From positions 1-61,870 of the forward strand of contig JAQUQV010000005.1 of NCBI GenBank assembly GCA_028715905.1: a stretch of 61,870 nucleotides of DNA, given 5' to 3'. Below the pieces are notes generated by a model, which worked only from the letters and a program-made list of their open reading frames with translations, was not told where the DNA came from and searched no databases. The position numbers were made by a program, and so were the translations under genes. Origin of the DNA: Kiritimatiellia bacterium (GTDB taxonomy: Bacteria > Verrucomicrobiota > Kiritimatiellia > JAAZAB01). This document shows, piece by piece, positions 9,364 to 17,375 of this stretch; positions within the stretch are counted from its first letter, which is position 1; each line of letters begins with the position of its first letter.

Positions 9364-10488
9364 TCAGGCAAGAATGGCTTCTTCTTCCGGCACTGACAGA
9401 TTTGGATCAGGCCGCACATCCAGCCAATGGAGTATGCCCAAGTTGCGTATTGTTGAAGCCACTTCTTTCTTGTCTAATGGCGGCCGGCGTTTCTGTTTCC
9501 ACTCCATAACTGAGGCAAGAGCTTCTGTTTCAGTTGGAATCTTTCCATTGTTTTTCTTCAATGAATGTGTCGCAAATATAACCGTTGCGACTACCTCGGC
9601 CTGGTTGGTGTTCATCCGCATAAATAAGTCAGTCGTTTTGTCAATGATCGCCGACCATTGGTTGAGAGACGATTCATATCTCTTGCGAACAGTCTCAAAA
9701 TTCGGGCCGACCTGGATGAGGAACTTTTGCCCGACACGCTCTTCCTGAAGAAGATTGCTGTTGATCAGTTTGGATTGTGCGTTCTTCAGGTCCTTCGAGA
9801 ATGGCCCAAAGCTTGAGCGCTGATATGTAAAACCCGTCGGCAAACCTTCCTGTGTGGCCACATAAGCTATTTTTTGAAAGATGACTCTGCCAACGGGCCA
9901 GTGATAGGGCTGTTGCTCAATCCTGTGCAGAATATCCACGAGCGCCACCCAGGCTGGATTTATTCCGTATTGAAGCGGTGTGGCTGATTTTGCGCCGGGC
10001 GAACCGACATCCTGTTCCAGAAACTCTGCTGTAAGTTCTTTCGGATTCGTATTATAAGGAGCGAACATTTCCACCGGAATATCCATCTGCCTGATGTATT
10101 TGTAGATTAGCGGACCGACTATCCGCCATTCCAACTGTCCATTGCCGCAACCGAGCGGCGGAATAGCCAGCGAAGTGATTCCCCATTCCTTGTAATGCGC
10201 CAGCAGGAAATTCAAGCCTTTTTCGATATCAGTAATTTTCGAAGCCGACTTCCAGTGATCCTTTGTCGGGAAATTGACGATTTGTGGCGGGAAAAGCGTT
10301 TTGAAGATATACGGAACACCGGGTTTGACCTCCCCATGCTCGCACTTTTTCAGATAATCGTCGAACATCTCGGGGAATTTCTTTTTGAACTCCAAGGCGA
10401 TCCCCTTGCCCATAACTCCAATACAGTTAACCGTATTAACCAGAGTTTGAGCTTTTGATTGCAGGATGTTGCCGACAATAATTTTCAT
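9364..10488 (-). CDS. darG: DarG: DNA ADP-ribosyl glycohydrolase antitoxin
   Basis: 374 residues. The N-terminal macro domain (about 1-155) begins MKIIVGNIL and holds NTVNCIGVMGKGIALEFK (18-35), the ADP-ribose loop of DarG/TARG1-type macro domains, and IPPLGCGNGQLEW later. The C-terminal 200 residues contain helical segments (NPAWVALVDILHRIEQ, SFGPFSKDLKNAQSKL) matching the extra DarT-binding domain of full-length DarG. The enzyme removes ADP-ribose from thymidine bases in DNA and also sequesters the toxin. The gene follows darT by 9 bp, the usual toxin-first order, and is 2 bp before the SLOG-like gene. Confidence 0.92.
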   Translation of the reverse strand: MKIIVGNILQSKAQTLVNTVNCIGVMGKGIALEFKKKFPEMFDDYLKKCEHGEVKPGVPYIFKTLFPPQIVNFPTKDHWKSASKITDIEKGLNFLLAHYKEWGITSLAIPPLGCGNGQLEWRIVGPLIYKYIRQMDIPVEMFAPYNTNPKELTAEFLEQDVGSPGAKSATPLQYGINPAWVALVDILHRIEQQPYHWPVGRVIFQKIAYVATQEGLPTGFTYQRSSFGPFSKDLKNAQSKLINSNLLQEERVGQKFLIQVGPNFETVRKRYESSLNQWSAIIDKTTDLFMRMNTNQAEVVATVIFATHSLKKNNGKIPTETEALASVMEWKQKRRPPLDKKEVASTIRNLGILHWLDVRPDPNLSVPEEEAILA

Positions 10489-10497
10489 GTTTGCCTC

Positions 10498-11115
10498 TTA
10501 AAAAAATATATCCGATTTAACCGCTGCAGGCAAGTTCAGATTAAGCGCCTGCAGGGCAGTCAATGCCGTCTGATTGGCCACATAGACCCCGATAATGAAT
10601 TTTGGGTCAACTGTGTCCGGCACAAGCACCTCTGCGCATTTTACGGCCTTTTGTTCCCACTCCTGGAATTCGTTTCGGCTCGTCCAGTATTTGGTAAACA
10701 CCATATCTTTGTTTAATAGAGTCAGGCCAGCGGGGGATGGATTAAAACGGGCCCACTTGCTGGCAGCATTCCGGTCGGCAATTATTGCGCCGGCAATATC
10801 AAGAACAGCGGTGTTGATCCGCAATATGCAAATGGAATCGTTATGCGCTCTTAGCTTGCTGAGCATGGGATTATGGGCATCAAAATACAAATTTGCGTAT
10901 TCATGGAGCAGCCGGGCGCCTGGAATCTGTTTGTTTTGCCGCTTTTCCTGAATTTCCGGCATGGCGACGGAATCATGTTGAACCAGTTTTGCTTGGCTGT
11001 GCGACAATATACCGTGTTTCATTATTGACGGCACATTGGCTATTGGCGCGATGAAATGCAGTTCCGTTATGTCAGAACGATTCACTGTTTTTTTTCTTGT
11101 CTTCTCCGTCGCCAA
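10498..11115 (-). CDS. darT: DarT: DNA ADP-ribosyltransferase toxin
   Basis: 205 residues, formerly DUF4433. LHFIAPIANVPSIMKHGIL (from about 19) is the N-terminal ADP-ribosyltransferase strand, LLHEYANLYFDAHNPML (from 69) is the very characteristic NAD-loop block, and CAEVLVPD (E162) supplies the catalytic glutamate. Known DarT enzymes attach ADP-ribose to thymidine in single-stranded DNA and block replication. The frame opens with TTG at 11115; a GTG at 11085 (giving MNRSDITELHF) is an alternative start, and neither has a convincing Shine-Dalgarno site. The next 130 bp upstream carry a good promoter of its own. The surrounding DNA is visibly more AT-rich than the flanking glycan genes. Confidence 0.9.
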   Translation of the reverse strand: MATEKTRKKTVNRSDITELHFIAPIANVPSIMKHGILSHSQAKLVQHDSVAMPEIQEKRQNKQIPGARLLHEYANLYFDAHNPMLSKLRAHNDSICILRINTAVLDIAGAIIADRNAASKWARFNPSPAGLTLLNKDMVFTKYWTSRNEFQEWEQKAVKCAEVLVPDTVDPKFIIGVYVANQTALTALQALNLNLPAAVKSDIFF

Positions 11116-11164
11116 GCAAGATCAAGGTTTCGCATAGAGATGAGCATTTTAAATCTCATGGCTG

Positions 11165-11193
11165 ATTATTAAATCCAGTTTTTCGTCTGTAAA
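11165..11193 (-). promoter_or_regulatory. Candidate sigma-70 promoter for darT-darG-SLOG
   Basis: On the minus strand TTTACA (11193-11188) and AATAAT (11170-11165) are separated by 17 bp, each one mismatch from consensus. The predicted start near 11158 leaves a leader of about 40 nt before darT. It sits in the only sizeable gap (132 bp) between the DUF3800-like gene and darT, so DarTG can be expressed apart from the upstream methylase operon. Confidence 0.55.
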
Positions 11194-11247
11194 GTCATAA
11201 TGTTTCACCAATCTATCGCCAAATCCAAAAATTATATTAAATGGACA

Positions 11248-12198
11248 TCATGAAAAGGGAAGGCTTAGTTGATCATCGTTTCCTTTGGCTGGCAACGTGG
11301 TGAATTGCCAGCGGCTATCTTGCAAATGGCATTGGCTGATGCAAAAACTTCGATGCCAGCGGCTGTTTTTCATTCGTTTGCGTCCGCATTTCCATTTTTT
11401 GACAAGTTCTGCTACGGGGGCGGCCACAGCCGCTTGCGCTTCGTTTTTCTTATCCGCAAGAACCGTACGAAAGCTGCCGATAAGCAAATCGGTGATTTGC
11501 AGGAACTGGCAATCATCGTAAGATTGGGCATGCCCTGATTGCCGATGGTCGCTGGACTGATCGTCTATAATTAACGAAGTGGAAATTTGGCAGTAATGTC
11601 GCAAGCTCTGTTTGAGTCTGCCAACGATACGTTCTTCGTCCATGTGTCGTTTATGATGAAGGCACCCGTCAAAATGAATGGATGAAATTATAGAAGGGGT
11701 ATCATCGCTAAATAAAAAATGCAAGCCGCCTTTAAATCCCATGCGGAACGTGGTTTCAACTTTTGCGCCGTAATCCAAGAAATCACCTCGCGGGTCAAGA
11801 AATTTAAAACAGTCACGTTCACGGAAGACGATAAATTTCATGCCCAATGGCTCTGCAATGCTTATGATTTCACGGAATTCGGTCGCTGGTCTTTCGCCAT
11901 GTGGATCATAATTACGAGTGCTGATATAAACTTCTTCAATCGTTCCTTTGTTATCTTGTATCATGGCATTTATAGCAAGCTGGACTGCGGCCCGACTACA
12001 CTGAAATCTATCTTTGTACCCCTTCACGTCTTTGAGCGACAGAGGAAGGTCGAAGCCAGTTTTCTGACGGATGGTCGCAAGATGTTTGAGAATTGTCGAG
12101 CGGGTGTGACAAGGAACCAGCAGGATGCCATGCCAATAACCAGCTTCTTTTGATTCGTCATGGTAAACGTCATAATTAATAGCGGCAGGCGTAGTCAT
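11248..12198 (-). CDS. DUF3800-like protein (RNase H-fold, putative nuclease)
   Basis: 316 residues. The N-terminus reads YDVYHDESK, the acidic D-E-S motif found at the first strand of DUF3800 proteins, and the C-terminal third has CQFLQITDLLIGSF, the LQ-x-x-D-L-x-x-G motif that closes the same fold. Such proteins are considered RNase H-like nucleases and are common in phage and defence loci. The last 60 residues are basic and rich in Arg, Lys and Trp. The start overlaps the methylase stop by 4 bp. Composition is more AT-rich than the methylase region. Nuclease activity is inferred from fold; it could supply the cutting function that the methylase lacks. Confidence 0.65.
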   Translation of the reverse strand: MTTPAAINYDVYHDESKEAGYWHGILLVPCHTRSTILKHLATIRQKTGFDLPLSLKDVKGYKDRFQCSRAAVQLAINAMIQDNKGTIEEVYISTRNYDPHGERPATEFREIISIAEPLGMKFIVFRERDCFKFLDPRGDFLDYGAKVETTFRMGFKGGLHFLFSDDTPSIISSIHFDGCLHHKRHMDEERIVGRLKQSLRHYCQISTSLIIDDQSSDHRQSGHAQSYDDCQFLQITDLLIGSFRTVLADKKNEAQAAVAAPVAELVKKWKCGRKRMKNSRWHRSFCISQCHLQDSRWQFTTLPAKGNDDQLSLPFS

Positions 12199-15100
12199 TT
12201 GATCAGCCCTTCCTGCGCATCGCGGTAGGCCTGCGAAGCGGCTTGTTTAATTTCATCTTTAACAAGCGGAAAAGTCGTCAGAATATAGGCAAATTCATCC
12301 TCGGTCAGGCCGTAGAGATGGGCGATCAGGCCGTCAAGTTCGGCGCGGAGTTTGGCGCGTTCCGCCGGACTGGCTGCGCCGTCCTTGTGGTTTTTCAGTC
12401 CGACTTCTTTTGCCAGGTTGTCAAATTCCGGAGTGGTACAGATCAACCGCGACGCCCGTTTCACAATCGGCCAGAACGCCGCGTCATTCTCGGTCAGACG
12501 CGGGACAGGGAGTTGATACACAAAGAACATCGTGAGGTTGGATGAGATGCTGGACCGCAAAGTGTAGTCAAAAACATAGCTGTTGAGCAATGATACAACC
12601 AGTAACATGTCGGCCCCTGTCATTACTGCACGACTTGCGTTGATCGAATGCCCGAAAAAAAACCTTTGAGGCAAGATGGCGGCAATCATTGTTCTCTCGT
12701 TTGTGCTGGAGGCGATCGAACGATGTCCCAGTCTGTATCCTTGGTAGCCGAGTTTCTGGCCTTTATCTGGTTCACGCACAAGAATTGCCTTCCGTCCCTC
12801 TTTTTCTTCAATCCAGTAACGCGCTTTTGACAAGTGATTATCGAACTGCCAGATCATTTTGCCTTCATACAACGATAAGCGCCCTTTGCCTGGTTCAGTT
12901 TTGAAAAGATGGCTGTCATTGGTCATGTGAAATTCATTTCCAAGAACAAGATTCCAGCGATTAGACAACTTCTCGCCCAGTCTCGGGAACTGACTGATTT
13001 TTTTAGCGATTTGGACATCTCTCTCATTTTTAAATTCCCTTATCGAGAGCGAATCCGGCGAAAGGCGGCGGATAAGTTCCACTGAAATATTGATGGCGTC
13101 TTCCTGCGGGAAACGTTCAAGCTCGCCCACGTCGTGGCGCATGAAGGCGGCCGGGAAAGTCTTAGTAACATTGCCTTTCTCAAACGATAAGACGAGGAAT
13201 TTATAACTCCTGTGTACGCCTTCAAATATCTCTTTCCGGTTCTCAAAGCAGAACAATCCTGTAATCCTGGTCTGCCCGAACAACATTTCACGCAGTTGTT
13301 TGGTCCCCAGATCGGTGTAAATTCCGCTTGGAATGACAATGCCGCAATAGCCGCCTTTGCGAAGCAGATTGAAACATTGTTCCACAAAAAGCTTGTAGAG
13401 ATTGATGTCAGTGCCGGCTTTTTTGCCGTTTATGATACTGATCTGGTTTTTAAACTGCGGGGCGGAGCGAAAAAACGCGCTGACGTGCGGATATTCGCCC
13501 TGGTATTTCATCCACGCTTCACGGATATCCACGTCCTTGAGGAGTTTGGCCTGTTCTTTTTCAAAGTCCTTGATGGTCATCTTCTTCTTGCTGACCAGGG
13601 CGGAAAATTCTTCGAAGAACTCCTTTGCATTAGGCTTGAAGATTTCCCACGGCGGATTAGTAATGATGGCGTCAAACCCTCCTTCGTCAAGGCTGCGGAG
13701 GGCAGACCCCCCTTCACTCTGACAAACTGCGGAGGACAAGCCCGTTTTGCGGTTGATGATCTCATCAAACTCGTAACCCCAGTGGAACGGTTTGAGGGCT
13801 TTGATATCTTCTTCGTTGAGAGAACGTTTTTTTGCCTTGCCTTCGCAGTTCTTCTTCTCGTCCCAGGTTGCTTCCTCGTACTTGATCCCTTGAAACTGAT
13901 CCAACAAAAGACGATTGAGAGTGCCGATGGCCTTCTGCTTCTTCTCCTCGATTCCGTCGCGCAAGGATTGCAGGTCCTCGGCATAAGCGGTGGCCCGGCG
14001 GTAGAGACCGACCAGGTGATTTTTCTCCTCCAACACCTGCCGATAATCCTTGAAGAAAGCCTTGCTGGCCAGATCATGCGCAAACTTGTCAAAATCTTTC
14101 TCATCCACCCGGAGCAGTCCGATCAGCGAATTGCCGGCCATGATGTTGAACTCAATATTCGGGAGCGGTTCAAGATCATCCGCGGAATTGGCGGAGGCCA
14201 CAAGGGCAAGGAACAGGCGGAGCTTGGCGATTTCAATGGCCTCTTCCATAATGTCCACGCCGAAGAGATTATTGGTGATTATACTACGTTTGATGAAATA
14301 GGAAACGCTCTTATGCTCCTTCTGGATTTTCTTCAGCCAGTCATGCAGACCACGGTCGTTCAGAAATTCAATCTTGCCGATGACGGCGGCATAGACGTTG
14401 ATAAGCGTCTTCATGGCCGACACAAGGAAGGCGGCTGAACCGCAGGCCGGGTCCAGCAACCGCAGATTCGGCAGGATTTCGCGCAGAAGTTTCTTGCAGA
14501 GCGGCGGGTTCAAGGCAAGCAGGAGGTCGCCCATGCTCTGGAACGTAGAAACGGCCTCCCTGCCGCTTTTCTTAACGCGGTTGGAAGCCGCGTCTGCTTT
14601 ATTGACGGTATCGAGGATCAGGCGGTGGATTGTGCGCTCGCAGAGGTATTCGGTGATTTCCGGGCGGGTGTAGTAGGCGCCGAAGGCTTTCTGGTTGATA
14701 TATTTCTCAAAGATATAGCCGAGCACGTCCGGATTGATTTCGTTATCCTCGCCGCCGGGCGTATCATTCAGGTTCCAAGAATAGCGCCCAAAGAGGGCAA
14801 ACAGGTTTTCAAACGCTTTGTCCGGAATGGATATTTCCGGCCAGTCTATCTCAATGCGATGTTTGAGGAAGAGTCCTCCGTTCAGGTATTTGATCTTTCC
14901 AAGAAGCTCGTTGGTTTGATCGGCGCGCTTGGCTTCCGGTTTGGCGAATCCTTCAAAGAACAAGACTTTCAGAAACTTTTCGTAATAAAGATCACGGTCT
15001 TTTTTGCGGCTTTGCTCCAGCTTGTTTTGCAAATAGCGCTCATCACCGCTATCAAGAAAGAATTTTCGCTGCAGGAAGTAAACGAACATCAGGCGATTGA

Positions 15101-15704
15101 GCAGGACGGAGGCATACCATTCTTGATCACGCCTGACATCAATGCCTTTGATAAGTTCCGTGAACTCCAGGCGCTCGGCGTCAAACTTGACGAAAAAGTC
15201 CTTGGTAACGCGCTCAACGTCCAGGGCTTCTTTCAGGCTTTCCGTGACCTGCAATAAAGGCACGTTGCCGGAGTCATCGAAGTCGCTCAAGTCAAACACC
15301 ATGGCATTGAGTTTGCTTAAGAAGAGATCGCCCGGCTGACCGCGGACATAGATATGATTCCGGGCGGAGATTCTGCCATCCTGCCGTTTTGTCCAATACC
15401 AGAGGCTTTGCGTGCGGCGTTCGCCCACGAAGATCAAAAGGTTTTCATGATATAGCGCGGATATTTCCCTGTGCAAGGCTAGACGGGTTTTAGCGTCAGG
15501 TATTTGGCCGTCTTTGGATACAATCTCAAGAACAACAACTCCGGCCAATTGCGCAATCTGCTGGCGCGTGAAGACCGCGTCCTTGATTTTCATGGGTAAG
15601 GCTTGATTAGAAACCGGGTGCGACCAGCCCAATTCGTCAATGAAAAGGCTTTGGAAATCAAAATTCGCCAGGCATTTTCGCGCTTTGTTAAGATTCAACG
15701 GCAT
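12195..15704 (-). CDS. Eco57I-type N6-adenine DNA methylase of a restriction-like system
   Basis: 1169 residues. An N-terminal region (to about 110) resembles the start of type IIG/ISP enzymes (VVVLEIVSKDG, NLLIFVGERR). FGAYYTRPEITEYL (342-355) is the substrate-loop motif seen before gamma-class methylase domains, motif I is LLDPACGSAAFL (from 416) and motif IV is ITNPPWEIF (from 681), the adenine-N6 catalytic NPPW. The C-terminal third (from about 900) resembles a target-recognition domain of TaqI-like type. A PD-(D/E)xK site was not identified. The gene starts 2 bp after the small antitoxin-like gene and overlaps the DUF3800-like gene. It would methylate host DNA and, with the PLD-SNF2 helicase at 17376-20840, make a restriction or DISARM-like system. 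Confidence 0.88.
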   Translation of the reverse strand: MPLNLNKARKCLANFDFQSLFIDELGWSHPVSNQALPMKIKDAVFTRQQIAQLAGVVVLEIVSKDGQIPDAKTRLALHREISALYHENLLIFVGERRTQSLWYWTKRQDGRISARNHIYVRGQPGDLFLSKLNAMVFDLSDFDDSGNVPLLQVTESLKEALDVERVTKDFFVKFDAERLEFTELIKGIDVRRDQEWYASVLLNRLMFVYFLQRKFFLDSGDERYLQNKLEQSRKKDRDLYYEKFLKVLFFEGFAKPEAKRADQTNELLGKIKYLNGGLFLKHRIEIDWPEISIPDKAFENLFALFGRYSWNLNDTPGGEDNEINPDVLGYIFEKYINQKAFGAYYTRPEITEYLCERTIHRLILDTVNKADAASNRVKKSGREAVSTFQSMGDLLLALNPPLCKKLLREILPNLRLLDPACGSAAFLVSAMKTLINVYAAVIGKIEFLNDRGLHDWLKKIQKEHKSVSYFIKRSIITNNLFGVDIMEEAIEIAKLRLFLALVASANSADDLEPLPNIEFNIMAGNSLIGLLRVDEKDFDKFAHDLASKAFFKDYRQVLEEKNHLVGLYRRATAYAEDLQSLRDGIEEKKQKAIGTLNRLLLDQFQGIKYEEATWDEKKNCEGKAKKRSLNEEDIKALKPFHWGYEFDEIINRKTGLSSAVCQSEGGSALRSLDEGGFDAIITNPPWEIFKPNAKEFFEEFSALVSKKKMTIKDFEKEQAKLLKDVDIREAWMKYQGEYPHVSAFFRSAPQFKNQISIINGKKAGTDINLYKLFVEQCFNLLRKGGYCGIVIPSGIYTDLGTKQLREMLFGQTRITGLFCFENRKEIFEGVHRSYKFLVLSFEKGNVTKTFPAAFMRHDVGELERFPQEDAINISVELIRRLSPDSLSIREFKNERDVQIAKKISQFPRLGEKLSNRWNLVLGNEFHMTNDSHLFKTEPGKGRLSLYEGKMIWQFDNHLSKARYWIEEKEGRKAILVREPDKGQKLGYQGYRLGHRSIASSTNERTMIAAILPQRFFFGHSINASRAVMTGADMLLVVSLLNSYVFDYTLRSSISSNLTMFFVYQLPVPRLTENDAAFWPIVKRASRLICTTPEFDNLAKEVGLKNHKDGAASPAERAKLRAELDGLIAHLYGLTEDEFAYILTTFPLVKDEIKQAASQAYRDAQEGLIK

Positions 15705-15706
15705 AA

Positions 15707-15931
15707 TCAGGTTTGCTTTCGTTTTGTGTCGTAAACTGCCCGGCTTTCCCGAACGGCGGACACCGCTTTGTCCGGATCCATCAAGACGGCTTTACCATTA
15801 TACCAGACCGCCAATGGTTTCCTGGCTTTTTTATGTTCAGCCACGACTTCCGCCACGGCGGCTTTAAGGGCTTTCTCGCCCTCCAAGGCTATGGCGGGAA
15901 TGTCTGAATTTCTGTTATTTTTTGTTTTCAT
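15707..15931 (-). CDS. Small antitoxin-like protein paired with the zeta-like toxin
   Basis: Start set at the ATG at 15931 (MKTKNNRNSD), giving 74 residues; a start at 15940 adds three. The protein is helical and basic, with EKALKAAVAEVVAEHKKA followed by PLAVWYNGKAVLMDPDKA. Short proteins with this P-x-A-V-W-x-x-G-K pattern commonly sit next to zeta-type kinases and are presumed antitoxins. The frame overlaps the 3' end of the zeta-like gene by 17 bp and ends 2 bp before the methylase start. Toxin-before-antitoxin order differs from classic epsilon-zeta. Antitoxin function is inferred from neighbourhood and pattern. Confidence 0.65.
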   Translation of the reverse strand: MKTKNNRNSDIPAIALEGEKALKAAVAEVVAEHKKARKPLAVWYNGKAVLMDPDKAVSAVRESRAVYDTKRKQT

Positions 15932-16532
15932 ATTGCGCATCGCATTCGATAGTTAAAATGGTTTGAAACAAATCTTGTCTTATAATGGTCGTTTTAGATC
16001 CAATGATCGTGGCAACCAGGCGCGGGTTTGCCGTTGAGTTGTCATAGATCACAATCATGTCGCACAGTCCGCGATAGAGATTAAAGAGATTGTGAAAGCC
16101 CCGTTTGAACCGGCGGCCGACGGTTTCAGCCGGAATGTTGTGCCCGCCTTTCCTTACACGATCGGCAATGCGTTTAAGGGCCAGGTCCAGCGAGGGCAAC
16201 CACAAGAAAAAAAGATGTATCCGGTAACCGGCATCCCTCAATTCGGCCAGCAGGTTTATATAACTCCGGCCGGATAGCGTCGTCTCGAACGCGAAGTCCG
16301 TTTTCCGGGACGTCAACTCGCGTATGCGGGCAAGAAATATGCGCCCAGCCTCAACCGCGACAGACCTGGGGTTCAACGGCGACACGCCGGCGGCAATCAG
16401 GTCGGCGTTGATGAAATTCACCTCGGCAATGCGCGGCAGAAACTTCATCGCAAAGGTGGTCTTTCCCGCGCCGTTCGGACCGGCGATGATATAAACGACG
16501 GGCTTTCTATTTTTTTTGTCTTTGCTCGTCAT
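15915..16532 (-). CDS. Zeta-toxin-like P-loop kinase
   Basis: 205 residues. The Walker A motif GPNGAGKTT (18-26) is followed by FINADLIAAGVSP, SVAVEAGRIFLARI, DFAFETTLSGRSY and RIADRVRKGGHNIP, the string of motifs of zeta/PezT-like kinases of the COG4185 group. Zeta toxins phosphorylate UDP-N-acetylglucosamine and so poison wall synthesis; COG4185 members are less well studied. The ATG at 16532 overlaps the PIN-domain stop by 4 bp, and the small partner gene overlaps its 3' end. No epsilon antitoxin is present. Confidence 0.85.
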   Translation of the reverse strand: MTSKDKKNRKPVVYIIAGPNGAGKTTFAMKFLPRIAEVNFINADLIAAGVSPLNPRSVAVEAGRIFLARIRELTSRKTDFAFETTLSGRSYINLLAELRDAGYRIHLFFLWLPSLDLALKRIADRVRKGGHNIPAETVGRRFKRGFHNLFNLYRGLCDMIVIYDNSTANPRLVATIIGSKTTIIRQDLFQTILTIECDAQYENKK

Positions 16533-17002
16533 CCTTTTACCTTGCGCTTTCGGGAACCGTAGGCCGTTTTTGGTTCCCGAACGACATTGCCTTCGGAAGC
16601 CTGTTCAAGGAAATCTTCCAACGATATGGCAATATCGGCACATGACTTCTGTAGCGGAACATCCTCGGTGACGCAGCGGACACCAAGGTATCCGGCAAGG
16701 GAGACATACTGGGCGTCATATACCGTTATACCACGCTTGAGCGCATCTCTCAGAACCATATCCGGCGGCGGCGCCACCTCGTTGAGCGAAAGCATGGTCA
16801 TGGCCTGGCCGAGCAATTCCAGCGCCGTTTCAGCCGGCATCCCGCCGAAACGCACATATTTCCAGAGAATGCTTTGGAACTCTACGCGCCAAAACGGCGG
16901 GACAATCCATTCCGCATCCACCTTTTTTAAAGCATGCGTTTCCGGAGTGCGCTTGCCGTCAATTAAGTGAAATGACAGCACGTTCACGTCCATAACAATC
17001 AT
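16529..17002 (-). CDS. PIN-domain ribonuclease toxin (VapC-like)
   Basis: 157 residues of PIN-domain type. MIVMDVNVLSFHL supplies the first acidic residue (D5), RVEFQSILWK the second, and GITVYDAQYVSLA with VTEDVPLQ the last acidic pair, giving the four-carboxylate metal site of VapC RNases. A second ATG at 16996 (MDVNVL) is possible. The gene overlaps the ribbon-helix-helix antitoxin by 4 bp upstream and the zeta-like toxin by 4 bp downstream. The C-terminal 20 residues are basic and beyond the usual PIN length. VapC-type enzymes cut tRNA or rRNA; the target here is unknown. Confidence 0.87.
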   Translation of the reverse strand: MIVMDVNVLSFHLIDGKRTPETHALKKVDAEWIVPPFWRVEFQSILWKYVRFGGMPAETALELLGQAMTMLSLNEVAPPPDMVLRDALKRGITVYDAQYVSLAGYLGVRCVTEDVPLQKSCADIAISLEDFLEQASEGNVVREPKTAYGSRKRKVKG

Positions 17003-17217
17003 GCCCGTCCCTCACGTTTGGCTGCGTTGATGAATTCATTCGTCAATGGAAATTTGCCTTTATATGCCTTAAAGTCAGGGACAGGCCTCACTCGATGCAA
17101 GGCCTGTTCCAGAATAAAGATGGCTTCTTGTGTCATGGAACGATGGTGCTGGACAGCATCATCTTTCAGGCGTTTATGAATTTCAGCCGGCAAATCTTTG
17201 ATAACCAAGGCAGGCAT
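16999..17217 (-). CDS. Ribbon-helix-helix antitoxin (VapB/FitA-like)
   Basis: 72 residues. LVIKDLPAEIHKRLKDDAVQ followed by HHRSMTQEAIFILEQAL is the FitA/Arc-type ribbon-helix-helix DNA-binding domain, and the C-terminal tail (DFKAYKGKFPLTNEF) is the toxin-binding arm. A strong Shine-Dalgarno (GGAGG) lies 7 nt before the ATG, and the upstream promoter carries a palindrome that probably is its own operator. The stop overlaps the PIN-toxin start by 4 bp. It should neutralise the PIN toxin and repress the whole downstream operon, including the methylase. Confidence 0.87.
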   Translation of the reverse strand: MPALVIKDLPAEIHKRLKDDAVQHHRSMTQEAIFILEQALHRVRPVPDFKAYKGKFPLTNEFINAAKREGRA

Positions 17218-17239
17218 AAGTTCCTCCGCTTCCTTTTTG

Positions 17240-17273
17240 CTAGCATAATACTAGTTGCGGAAAATATTGTCAA
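17240..17273 (-). promoter_or_regulatory. Strong promoter with RHH-type operator
   Basis: On the minus strand TTGACA (17273-17268, full consensus) and TATTAT (17250-17245) are 17 bp apart. The 15-bp near-perfect palindrome CTAGCATAATACTAG (17240-17254, one mismatched pair) covers the -10 element, where a bound ribbon-helix-helix antitoxin would block polymerase. The leader is about 20 nt and the ribosome site GGAGG follows. All genes from 17217 to 11248 overlap or abut, so this promoter may drive the antitoxin, both toxins, the methylase and the DUF3800-like gene. Confidence 0.75.
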
Positions 17274-17285
17274 CGCCTTTCCGCC

Positions 17286-17347
17286 GGTTCGGACGGCTCG
17301 CCCTGCCAGTTTTCGCCATATTCCGGATGGGTGGGGCGAACCGTCCC
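17286..17347. repeat. Inverted repeat between helicase and TA operon
   Basis: Arms GGACGGCTCGCC (about 17289-17300) and GGCGAACCGTCC (about 17334-17345) are complementary over 12 bp with one mismatch and enclose about 33 bp. It sits between the end of the helicase gene (17376) and the TA promoter. There is no run of T after either arm, so a classic intrinsic terminator is not supported. It may attenuate read-through or be a protein site. Confidence 0.4.
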
Positions 17348-17375
17348 GGTGAGCCGCGAGTGTGACTCAGCCATG

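Noticed and set aside
13212-14438. 408-codon plus-strand open frame inside the methylase gene
   Set aside because: The methylase frame carries motifs I and IV; the opposite frame shows none and no ribosome site.
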